DNA of 64,000 nt from Rhizobium sp. Root1212 (GTDB taxonomy: Bacteria; Pseudomonadota; Alphaproteobacteria; Rhizobiales; Rhizobiaceae), in NCBI RefSeq assembly GCF_001424985.1, contig NZ_LMDA01000012.1:124001-188000 (forward strand). Reading direction: 5' to 3'. A model generated the notes under the pieces. That model was not told the origin of the DNA. It did not search any database and worked only from the letters and a program-made list of their open reading frames with translations. Positions 26,370 through 34,036 of the stretch are shown piece after piece (the first letter of the stretch is position 1; each line of letters opens with the position of its first letter). Position numbers and translations under genes: made by a program.

Positions 26370-26455
26370 CATGCTCGGGCGTGTCCCGAGCATCTGCCAA
26401 ACTCTCCGCGCTGATGAGGGGCAGCGGACCCTCGGCACAAGGCCGAGGGTGACGA
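26370..26455. repeat. Second palindromic repeat family, copy 1
   Basis: ATGCTCGGGCGTGTCCCGAGCATCTG on the left and CCCTCGGCACAAGGCCGAGGGTGACGATGG on the right: two hairpins (CTCGGG..CCCGAG and CCTCGG..CCGAGG). Related copies lie at 54040 and 59058. It sits between two convergent genes. Confidence 0.75.
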
Positions 26456-26480
26456 TGGAGAGTAGGGCGGGTGAAATTCA

Positions 26481-28037
26481 TTAAGACGTGTAACGGCTTA
26501 ACCATTCCTTGATAATCGTTGCGTCGATATCGCCGATCTCATGTCCTGCGCTGATCGTGCGGGCTTCGACCTTGGCACCGCGTGTGGTCAGCAGTTTTTC
26601 CAACTCCGCGGCATAGGGAGCGTAGGGGTCCGTAGCGCCGGTTATAACAAGGATTTCCGTGCCGGAGAGATCGACATCGGGGATTTCGGTCAGCGGGTTC
26701 ATCGCCCTGAGCAGCACGGCGCGGCGGATGAGGCCGGGTTGCAGCAGCATGGTCGCTGTGATCATGTTGGCGCCGTTGGAATAGCCGAGGAAGGTCATGC
26801 GGTCCCTGTCGAGGCCGTAACCGACGGCGGCTTCTTCCATTGTCGCGGCAAAAGCCTCCGCTTCCGAAGCGATATCGGCCTGATCGAAGGTGAAGGGCGT
26901 AATGCGGCGGAAGAAGCGCGGCGCACCTTCTTCGGTGCTGCGGCCGCGCAGGCTGAAGAGCAGGGCGTGGGGGGCTGCCTTGCGGCCGAGCGGCAGTAGC
27001 GTCGTTTCGCTGGCGCCGCTGCCGTGCAACAGGACGAGGGTGCTGCCATCAGGCTCCGCCGGCTGGTTCAGCCGGTGCACGAAGGGCAGGTCGCGGGCGG
27101 CAAAGCGTTCTTCGCCGGGCAGGGCGAATTGCGGCAGCATCACGATCATCGCCTCGCGATCGCCGGTGAAATGGGCAGGAATGAACAGGCGGCTGCCGAG
27201 GGTTTCGCGATCCTCGTCCACGGTCATGCCGGGCGCGTCGGTCGCGAATTCGAACAGGGTGCCGCCCGGTTCGCGCATGTAGAGCGAGAAGAAATATTTG
27301 CGATCATGCACCGCCGTCTCGTCCTGCCCTTCGCGGTGCAGGGTGTCGTTGAGCGTGGTGACCTCGGCCTGATGGGCGGCGCGGAAGGCGATGTGGTCGA
27401 TGGTGCCGGTGCCGGGCGCGGCCGTCCAGAAGCCACCGGCGTTGCGCACGTCGATGATATCGCCTGAGGCGGAGACGAGGCGGCGAATGGCATCCGTCCG
27501 GTCGTCGTCGCGATAGCCGAAATGGCTGATGACGACGTCGGCGGTCTCGTCGGGCTTTTCCGTGAGGATGGTCGCGCCGCGCAGCCGCCGGATGGCGTCG
27601 GTCTGCGGGATGTCGCCGTCATAGGGCGGGTGTTCGGACGGGAAGATGTCGGCGCCGACCAGCTTGACGATGACGCCGTCCGGGTCCTTCAGCCGGATCA
27701 CCGGCTCGCCGAATTCCTGCGCAGGGCCGGTCGTGGCGATGCCGAAGCGCAGCGCCCGCGTCAACCAGAAGCCGATGCTTTCCGCAGGGATGGCAAAGGC
27801 GATCTCGCTCGGCTGGCCGTGGCCGACGCGGCCGGGCGCGCCGTCTTCCCAGACGAGGAAGGAGACGAGCGAACCGGGCGAGCCGATGGCATCGCCATAG
27901 AACACGTGAAGCTGTGCGGCATCCTCAAAACCGGCGGTGCGCTTGACGAGCCGCAGGCCCAGGAAGCCGACGTAAAAGTCGACATTGGCCTGCACCTTGC
28001 GGGTGATGAGCGTGATGTGATGGATGCCGCTGGTCAT
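26481..28037 (-). CDS. Fusion: VOC ring-cleaving dioxygenase (MhqO-like) plus alpha/beta hydrolase (MhqD-like)
   Basis: A 518-aa two-part protein. Residues 1 to about 310 are two VOC/glyoxalase modules of the MhqO type, with metal-site candidates at GIHHITL (start), GTIDHIAFRA (about 210) and GTLFEFATD (about 270). Residues about 325-518 are a carboxylesterase/phospholipase-type hydrolase: LVLLHGSGASE oxyanion loop, nucleophile S420 in GYSNGAN, D470 in GATDPYAP and H499 in SAGHEIG. In Bacillus subtilis the two activities are separate genes of the quinone/electrophile (Mhq) response. Here one reading frame holds both with no gap. Likely role is quinone or catechol detoxification. Confidence 0.88.
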   Translation of the reverse strand: MTSGIHHITLITRKVQANVDFYVGFLGLRLVKRTAGFEDAAQLHVFYGDAIGSPGSLVSFLVWEDGAPGRVGHGQPSEIAFAIPAESIGFWLTRALRFGIATTGPAQEFGEPVIRLKDPDGVIVKLVGADIFPSEHPPYDGDIPQTDAIRRLRGATILTEKPDETADVVISHFGYRDDDRTDAIRRLVSASGDIIDVRNAGGFWTAAPGTGTIDHIAFRAAHQAEVTTLNDTLHREGQDETAVHDRKYFFSLYMREPGGTLFEFATDAPGMTVDEDRETLGSRLFIPAHFTGDREAMIVMLPQFALPGEERFAARDLPFVHRLNQPAEPDGSTLVLLHGSGASETTLLPLGRKAAPHALLFSLRGRSTEEGAPRFFRRITPFTFDQADIASEAEAFAATMEEAAVGYGLDRDRMTFLGYSNGANMITATMLLQPGLIRRAVLLRAMNPLTEIPDVDLSGTEILVITGATDPYAPYAAELEKLLTTRGAKVEARTISAGHEIGDIDATIIKEWLSRYTS

Positions 28038-28069
28038 GGAGCCCTACCGTTTCGAAATTGCGTGCCTTT

Positions 28070-28921
28070 TTACCGGTGCTTCAGACTTTCGGCGAGATGC
28101 GCCTTGAAGGCCTCGGCGTGATCCTTGTGCCAGCGCGACAGAGGCGGCCGGTTTTCGACGATATCGCCGGCGGCCCAGAGAATGCGGGCTTCATCGGTTG
28201 CCCGGTCGACATCGTTGTCGGGGCAGAGGATATAGAAATCGCCGCGTTCGAGGCTTTCGATCATGAAGTCGACGGTCTGTTCCGGCGTCCAGGCACCGGC
28301 GGGCTTTTCCGTGCGATTGCCGGCGGTAAGGCCGGTATAGACGAAACCGGGGATCAGCAGATGGGCGCTGACCCTGCAGTTTTCGGTGTTGCGAAGTTCG
28401 TGTTCCAGAGCTTCAGTAAAGGCCTTCACGCCCGCCTTGGAGACATTGTAGGCGGGGTCGCCGGGCGGGGTGGTGATGCCCTGTTTCGAACCGGTATTGA
28501 TGATCAGCCCCGGCCCGCCATCGGCGATCATGCCGGGGGCGAACACCCGCGAACCGTGGATGACGCCCCAGAGATTGACGGCCAGCACGCTTTCCCAATT
28601 CCCGAGCGGGCCGAACATGGCGCTGCCCGGCTGGATGCCGGCATTGTTCATCAGCACATGGATGGCGCCGAATTTTTCGCGGGCGGCATGTTCGAGCGCC
28701 TGTAGCGAGGCAAGCTCCGAGACATCGGTCGCAACGGCAAGCACGGTGTCGCTGCCACCGGCCTCGGCCACCTGCCGGGTGGCGGCCTCAAGCTTTTCGC
28801 CGGGGAGATCGGCAAGCACCAGCTTCATGCCGAGGCTGGCAAAGCGTTTTGCCGCGGCAAGGCCGATGCCGGAGGCGGCACCGGTGACGACGGCGACATT
28901 CTGGCTGGCGAGAGCGGTCAT
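28070..28921 (-). CDS. Short-chain dehydrogenase/reductase
   Basis: A 283-aa SDR: VVTGAASGIGLAAAKRF cofactor loop, DVSE segment near residue 65, NNAGIQPG, and catalytic NTGSKQG with YNVSKAG near residue 160. The start ATG 28921 has GGAG six bases upstream; ATG 28933 is an alternative. The stop lies 32 bases before the dioxygenase/hydrolase fusion on the same strand, so the pair may be one operon. Substrate unknown. Confidence 0.88.
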   Translation of the reverse strand: MTALASQNVAVVTGAASGIGLAAAKRFASLGMKLVLADLPGEKLEAATRQVAEAGGSDTVLAVATDVSELASLQALEHAAREKFGAIHVLMNNAGIQPGSAMFGPLGNWESVLAVNLWGVIHGSRVFAPGMIADGGPGLIINTGSKQGITTPPGDPAYNVSKAGVKAFTEALEHELRNTENCRVSAHLLIPGFVYTGLTAGNRTEKPAGAWTPEQTVDFMIESLERGDFYILCPDNDVDRATDEARILWAAGDIVENRPPLSRWHKDHAEAFKAHLAESLKHR

Positions 28922-29084
28922 GGCGATCTCCATAAAAGATGTTGCGCTTCAGGAATTTGTGCAGAAACTAGGTCTGCGGCGTCAGGAAGTCCACAGCGCG
29001 CTTCCGGTTTTCCCAGTCCGGCCGCGGCCCTTGTCCTTGATATCGCGGACACTAATTGGCTTCAGCGAAGGCAGGAGGGGCGCA

Positions 29085-29831
29085 TTGAGCAAGAGACACG
29101 AGAAGCAGACACCCTGCCAGCAATGTCCGCTGCGGGCGCTCCCGCACTTCCGGGAGTTCACGCCCGAAGAGCTTGAATTCGTCTCCCGTTTCAAGGTCGG
29201 CGAGCTTTCGGTCGATCCCGGCACGACGATCCTCTCGGAAGGCGCCAACAGCGCCCATCTGTTCACGGTGCTCTCCGGCTGGGGCTTTCGCTACAAGATG
29301 CTGGACGACGGCCGCCGGCAAATCCTCAACTATATGATGCCCGGCGATCTCATCGGCCTGCAGGGCACGCTGATGCGCGAGATGCAGCATTCCGTCGAGG
29401 CGCTTTCGCCGGTGACGCTCTGTGTCTTCGAGCGCGAAAAGCTCAATACGCTGTTTCGCAATCATCCGGGCCTCGGCTACGACATGACCTGGATCGCGGC
29501 GCAGGAAGAGCGCATCCTCGATGAAAACCTGCTCAGCATCGGCCGCCGCTCGGCGCTGGAGCGGGCGGCCTATCTTCTCGCTTTCCTTTACCGGCGCGCC
29601 GAAGCGACCAACCTGTTCAGGAACCAGCGCGTTTCGCTCCCCATCACCCAGCAGCATATTGCCGATACGCTCGGGCTCTCGACCGTGCATACCAACCGGA
29701 CGCTCAAGAAACTGGCCGATCGCAAGCTTATCCGCTGGGCGGAGCGTGGATGCGATATTCTCGACGACGAGGGGCTGGCCGACGCCGCCGGCTGGGCCGG
29801 CTATCGGGAGACCCAACGTCCGTTCATCTGA
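29085..29831 (+). CDS. Crp/Fnr-family transcriptional regulator (TTG start)
   Basis: A 248-aa protein: cyclic-nucleotide-binding-like beta-barrel (from about residue 30, TILSEGANSAHLFTVLSGW), dimer helix, and C-terminal winged helix with ITQQHIADTLGLSTVHTNRT as the recognition helix. I use TTG 29085 because AGGAGG (29073-29078) lies six bases upstream and the open frame further up is antisense to the SDR gene. Near the N-terminus TPCQQCPLRALPHF has a Cys-x-x-Cys pair resembling the start of an FNR iron-sulfur motif but without the further cysteines, so oxygen sensing is not established. Divergent from the SDR/dioxygenase operon. Confidence 0.88.
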   Translation: MSKRHEKQTPCQQCPLRALPHFREFTPEELEFVSRFKVGELSVDPGTTILSEGANSAHLFTVLSGWGFRYKMLDDGRRQILNYMMPGDLIGLQGTLMREMQHSVEALSPVTLCVFEREKLNTLFRNHPGLGYDMTWIAAQEERILDENLLSIGRRSALERAAYLLAFLYRRAEATNLFRNQRVSLPITQQHIADTLGLSTVHTNRTLKKLADRKLIRWAERGCDILDDEGLADAAGWAGYRETQRPFI

Positions 29832-29915
29832 CGGGACTTTCGTCGCATAGGAAAAATCTCCCAGTATGTCATATTTAATAGCGGGGCGTGGCGACAGTCG
29901 CGTAGCCTCGGCGGC

Positions 29916-30365
29916 ATGATCCGGAGTGATGCGAATCCGGTCCCCGTCAAACTGGATATGACCTTGATTTCGAAACTGCCCTTGCCCATCTCGCGTGTCC
30001 TCGTGCTGGAAGACAATTTCCTCATTGCGCTGGACGCGGAAGACATGCTGAGGAAACTCGGCGTTCTCCATGTTGAAATTGCCGTCAATCTCGCCCAGGC
30101 ATCGGCTCTTCTGTCGGAAAACGCCTTCGATTTTGCCCTTCTCGATGTCGATCTCGGCCATGAGACGAGCTTCGGCTTTGCCGAAAGGCTCGCTGGGCAG
30201 GGTATCGCCTTCGGCTTTGTCAGCGGCTATGACGAGGGGGCGGATTTCCCGCCCGCCCTGCGCGCTCGCGCCCGCCTGTCGAAACCGTTCGACGAGGAGA
30301 TGCTGCGGGCGTTCCTGATTGCAGTACTCGAAACCTCCTCCGACCTCAAAGCATCACGAGGCTGA
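29916..30365 (+). CDS. Single-domain response regulator (receiver only)
   Basis: A 149-aa protein consisting of one CheY-like receiver: acidic pair in VLVLEDN, phospho-acceptor Asp in LLDVDLG, and the conserved Lys in LSKPF. The switch Thr/Ser is in FVSGYD. There is no output domain and no histidine kinase nearby. This receiver type is frequent in rhizobia, where some members serve as phosphate relays. A later ATG at 29958 is possible. Its last 20 bases overlap the end of the convergent DUF2793 gene. Confidence 0.82.
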   Translation: MIRSDANPVPVKLDMTLISKLPLPISRVLVLEDNFLIALDAEDMLRKLGVLHVEIAVNLAQASALLSENAFDFALLDVDLGHETSFGFAERLAGQGIAFGFVSGYDEGADFPPALRARARLSKPFDEEMLRAFLIAVLETSSDLKASRG

Positions 30366-31377
30366 TCTCGGTCTTGCCAAGGCCGAAATCGATCGGCGTC
30401 GAGCCGGTATGCTCCAGCACCAGCCAGTCGCCGGCCGTCAGCATGGCAAGCCCGATAGCGGTCATGTTGTAGCTTGCGGTCGCCGCATCGTTGTCGCGGA
30501 CGCTGGCGATGGTGGTGGTGCCGTTCACCCTGGCGTCGACGCTGAAGGCGCCGGCCGGATTGGCCTCGACGGACAGGCAAACGAGATAGGGCGCGGTTTC
30601 GGGGATGATCAGCCGGTTGCCGCCGCCGGCGACACTTGCCCCGAGGCTGAAACCGCCCTGATTAATCGCAAACGTGGAAAAGCCCGTCTGGCTACCGGAA
30701 GACGGCGTGACGAGGCCGCCGCCGCGCGTGGCGCGGGCGAGCGGCCGGTTCGGCATCAGCACGCGGCCGGCAGCACCCACCGTCAGTGCCTCCTGCCAGG
30801 TCGAGCCGTCGCCGCTGACCTTGATGGAAAAGGCGTCGTTTCCGGCAAGTCCCATTTCCGCGCGTCCCGACCAGCCGCTCTGGAACAGCAGGCTTGCGGT
30901 ATCCGTTGGACCCGCCTTGTTGATCTTCAGCCGATGGTCGTCGCCGTCGTGAGTGAGCAGGGTGGCGTCGGCGGAAACGGCAAGGCGGTTGGTCGCGTCG
31001 GCTGAGGTGTTGATGCCGAAGACGGCATGCGTGGCGAGGGCGTCATAGGCGGCAAAGCCGCTGCCATCATGGATTTTCAGGCTGTCGTCGGCAACGAACC
31101 ATGCCCTCCAGCCGCGCTTCGGCGTAATGAAGATCCAGCTGCCGTCCTGACGAAAGGCCAGCTTGCCGCTCTTGCCGGAAAAGGCGCCGGTGGGGCTGGC
31201 GGCCACGAAGTAGCAGTCGCCCTCCGCGGGCGTGGCGGGCGGCGTGGCAAGCGATGCGGTGATCGTCAGTTGGGTGACGGCATCGAGGCGCTGCAGGGCC
31301 TCGTTGTGGGTCACGTGCTTCTGCGCCTGCGAGGGTAGGATGTAGGGCATTTCGAGATTGGCGGTGGTTTCGCTCAT
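30346..31377 (-). CDS. DUF2793 domain protein (phage tail-like)
   Basis: A 343-aa protein. The first 100 residues (YILPSQAQKHVTHNEALQRLD, GDCYFVAASPTGAF, WIFITPKRGWRAWF) are the DUF2793 domain found in rhizobial prophage and gene-transfer-agent-like tail proteins; the remaining part is glycine- and alanine-rich with a beta-rich look, as in fibre proteins. AAGGAGA precedes ATG 31377 (an ATG one codon earlier is also possible). No other phage gene is near, so it is a lone copy. Function unknown. Confidence 0.8.
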   Translation of the reverse strand: MSETTANLEMPYILPSQAQKHVTHNEALQRLDAVTQLTITASLATPPATPAEGDCYFVAASPTGAFSGKSGKLAFRQDGSWIFITPKRGWRAWFVADDSLKIHDGSGFAAYDALATHAVFGINTSADATNRLAVSADATLLTHDGDDHRLKINKAGPTDTASLLFQSGWSGRAEMGLAGNDAFSIKVSGDGSTWQEALTVGAAGRVLMPNRPLARATRGGGLVTPSSGSQTGFSTFAINQGGFSLGASVAGGGNRLIIPETAPYLVCLSVEANPAGAFSVDARVNGTTTIASVRDNDAATASYNMTAIGLAMLTAGDWLVLEHTGSTPIDFGLGKTEISLVML

Positions 31378-31486
31378 CATGGTCTCCTTGGCTGGCAAGA
31401 GCCTAAGGGAGCCACGGCCCGCGGGGAGGGCGGGGAAAGACTGCGCACGGAAAAGACAGGGAAAATCGCGGCGGTAATGCCCGGTA

Positions 31487-32263
31487 TCAGACCTTGCCGC
31501 GCGAGACGAAATAGGGATTGGCGAAATCCACGTCGTGCGGCTGGTTGCGCTTGCCGTAGAACAGCGGGCTCCCGTCCATGGTCACGGTTTCGCCGCCCGC
31601 GGCACGCAGCACGGCGTCGCCGGCGGCCGTATCCCATTCCATCGTGCGGCTGAGCCGGGGATAGATATCGGCAAGCCCTTCGGCCAGCAGGCAGAATTTC
31701 AGCGACGAACCGACGGATTCGTAGTCGGTCACCCCGTGTTCGGCGAGATAGGCGATGGTTTCCTGGCTGTTGTGCGAGCGGCTGGCGAGCGCGACGATCC
31801 GGTCGCCACGGCTGCGACAGCCGATGACCACGGGATCGCCGATCTCCTTCTGCCCGGAAATCACGGATTTCTGGGCTATGCCGCCATCGGCGGCATAGAG
31901 AATGCCGAGCGCCGGGGCATAGACGATGCCGGCCACCGGTTCACCTTTTTTGATCAAGGCGATGTTGACAGTGAAATCATGATTGCGGTCGACGAATTCG
32001 CGGGTTCCATCCAGCGGGTCAACGAGGAAGAAGGTCTTGCCCTCGATATCGGGAATGCAGCCGGCGGCGACGGATTCCTCGGCGACGACGGGGATATCGG
32101 GGAAGTGCACGGCAAGACGGTCGAGGATGATGCGTTCCGCCGTCTCGTCGGCATCGGTGACGGGAGAACAGTCGGCCTTGTGGCGGACCTCGTGGCCGGC
32201 ATTGTAGATGTCGAGGATGGCTCTTCCGGCGGCGACGGCTGCTTGTGCCAGTATGTCGAGCAT
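31487..32263 (-). CDS. cysQ: 3'(2'),5'-bisphosphate nucleotidase
   Basis: A 258-aa member of the inositol monophosphatase fold. Metal-binding motifs are intact: VAEES (about residue 64), DPLDGTREF (about 84) and MEWDTAAGDAVLRAAGG (about 205). CysQ hydrolyses 3'-phosphoadenosine 5'-phosphate (PAP) to AMP and so keeps sulfate assimilation from being poisoned. It stands alone, divergent from the sarcosine oxidase operon. Confidence 0.9.
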   Translation of the reverse strand: MLDILAQAAVAAGRAILDIYNAGHEVRHKADCSPVTDADETAERIILDRLAVHFPDIPVVAEESVAAGCIPDIEGKTFFLVDPLDGTREFVDRNHDFTVNIALIKKGEPVAGIVYAPALGILYAADGGIAQKSVISGQKEIGDPVVIGCRSRGDRIVALASRSHNSQETIAYLAEHGVTDYESVGSSLKFCLLAEGLADIYPRLSRTMEWDTAAGDAVLRAAGGETVTMDGSPLFYGKRNQPHDVDFANPYFVSRGKV

Positions 32264-32517
32264 GGTCGCTCTTTCGCCCCTTCTTGCGCCGGTCCTGTCG
32301 GTTTTTCACGGCGATCCTTAGCGGAGCGGCCGTCCCATCACAAGGACTATACGCCGGCCTTTTAAACAAGTCATTCCTTATGCTTAGGGGTTTTTTGACA
32401 ATGGCGCGGAAATCGTCGCGCAAGGCCGCGAAGATTGTTATAGGGCTGGGACCAATGACCTTTGCGCCCGCATGCCGATATGCCAATGTGCGGGAAAATC
32501 ATGGAACGGTAAAAGGC

Positions 32518-33768
32518 ATGCGTTATTCCGCATTCGCACTCGTTAAGCAGGCATTGCAGGGCAACAGGGGCTGGACGCCGGCCTGGCGCGAGCCGCAGCC
32601 GAAGCCGCATTACGACGTGATCATCGTCGGCGGCGGCGGACATGGGCTGGCGACGGCCTATTATCTCGCCAAGGAATTCGGCGTGAAGAACATCGCCGTG
32701 CTCGAAAAGGGCTATCTCGGCTCCGGGAATGTCGGCCGCAACACGACTATCGTGCGCTCCAACTACCTGCTACCCGGCAACGAGCCGTTCTACGAGTTCT
32801 CGCTCAAACTTTGGGAAGGGCTGGGGCAGGACCTCAACTACAACGTCATGCTCTCCCAGCGCGGCATCATCAATCTCTTCCACAGCGATGCCGACCGCGA
32901 TGCCCATATCCGGCGCGGCAATGCCATGTGGATGGAAGGCGTGCCGGCCGAACTGCTCGACCGCGAAACGCTGAAGAAGATGATGCCCTTCCTCAATTTC
33001 GATCATGCCCGTTTCCCGATCATGGGCGGCCTGTTGCAGAAACGGGCCGGCACGGCCCGCCATGATGCGGTGGCCTGGGGTTTTGCCCGAGGTGCGGACC
33101 GGCATGGCGTCGATCTCATCCAGCATTGCGAGGTGACGGGCATTCGCCGGGAAAACGGCGTGGTGGTCGGCGTCGAAACGTCTCGCGGCTTCATCGGCTG
33201 CGGCAAGCTGGGGCTGGCTGCGGCCGGCAATACCTCCGTCGTCGGCCAGATGGCGGGGCTGAAGCTACCGATCGAAAGCCATGTGCTGCAGGCCTTCGTG
33301 ACGGAGGGGCTGAAGCCCTGCATCGATCACGTCATCACCTATGGCGCCGGGCATTTCTACATCTCCCAGTCCGACAAGGGCGGGCTGGTGTTCGGCGCTG
33401 AGATCGATGGCTACAGCTCTTATGCCCAGCGCGGCGGTCTCGCGACCGTCGAGCATGTGATGGAGGAGGGGGTGACGATGATCCCCGGCCTTTCCCGCGT
33501 GCGCGTGCTGCGCTCCTGGGCGGGGGTGATGGACATGAGCATGGACGGCTCGCCGATCATCAGCCGCACTGATATCGACAATCTCTACCTGAACTGCGGC
33601 TGGTGTTACGGCGGCTTCAAGGCGACGCCGGCGTCGGGCTTCTGCTTTGCCCACCTGATCGCCAAGGGCGAGACGCATCCGGCCGCGCGCTTCCTGCGGC
33701 TTGATCGCTTCGAGCGCGGCTATCCCATCGACGAACACGGCGCTGGTCCCCAGCCAAACCTGCACTGA
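32518..33768 (+). CDS. soxB: Sarcosine oxidase, beta subunit
   Basis: A 416-aa flavoprotein, the usual SoxB length. The start MRYSAFALVKQALQGNRGW is the typical N-terminus of the family; AAAAGG lies just upstream of ATG 32518. The FAD site is DVIIVGGGGHGLATAYYLAK (about residue 36). SoxB holds the substrate site of the heterotetrameric enzyme that converts sarcosine to glycine, formaldehyde (passed to tetrahydrofolate) and peroxide. First gene of soxBDAG; SoxD starts eight bases after its stop. The 32264-32517 gap holds the divergent cysQ/sox promoters; I see no clear operator. Confidence 0.95.
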   Translation: MRYSAFALVKQALQGNRGWTPAWREPQPKPHYDVIIVGGGGHGLATAYYLAKEFGVKNIAVLEKGYLGSGNVGRNTTIVRSNYLLPGNEPFYEFSLKLWEGLGQDLNYNVMLSQRGIINLFHSDADRDAHIRRGNAMWMEGVPAELLDRETLKKMMPFLNFDHARFPIMGGLLQKRAGTARHDAVAWGFARGADRHGVDLIQHCEVTGIRRENGVVVGVETSRGFIGCGKLGLAAAGNTSVVGQMAGLKLPIESHVLQAFVTEGLKPCIDHVITYGAGHFYISQSDKGGLVFGAEIDGYSSYAQRGGLATVEHVMEEGVTMIPGLSRVRVLRSWAGVMDMSMDGSPIISRTDIDNLYLNCGWCYGGFKATPASGFCFAHLIAKGETHPAARFLRLDRFERGYPIDEHGAGPQPNLH

Positions 33769-33775
33769 GAGTTCC

Positions 33776-34036
33776 ATGGCAAGCTTTATTTCCTGTCCGC
33801 ATTGCGGCATCCGGCCGAAGGAAGAGTTCACGGTGAGGGGCGATGCCTCCGTCATTCGCCCGGAGCCGGACGCATCCGACGAGGCGTGGCACAATTATGT
33901 CCACATCCGCGCCAATCCCCGCGGACGCACCCGCGAGCACTGGCAGCATGTGTTCGGTTGCCGGCGATTTCTGGTGGTCGAGCGCGATACCGTCACCCAT
34001 GAGGTCTATAGCGTGACCGATGGAGGCAGCCGATGA
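33776..34036 (+). CDS. soxD: Sarcosine oxidase, delta subunit
   Basis: An 86-aa protein with the expected zinc ligands C7 and C10 (CPHCG), H58 and C62 (HVFGC). Zinc binding by these four positions is known for the family. It stabilises the SoxBDAG complex. Starts at ATG 33776 and overlaps soxA by 4 bases. Confidence 0.93.
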   Translation: MASFISCPHCGIRPKEEFTVRGDASVIRPEPDASDEAWHNYVHIRANPRGRTREHWQHVFGCRRFLVVERDTVTHEVYSVTDGGSR

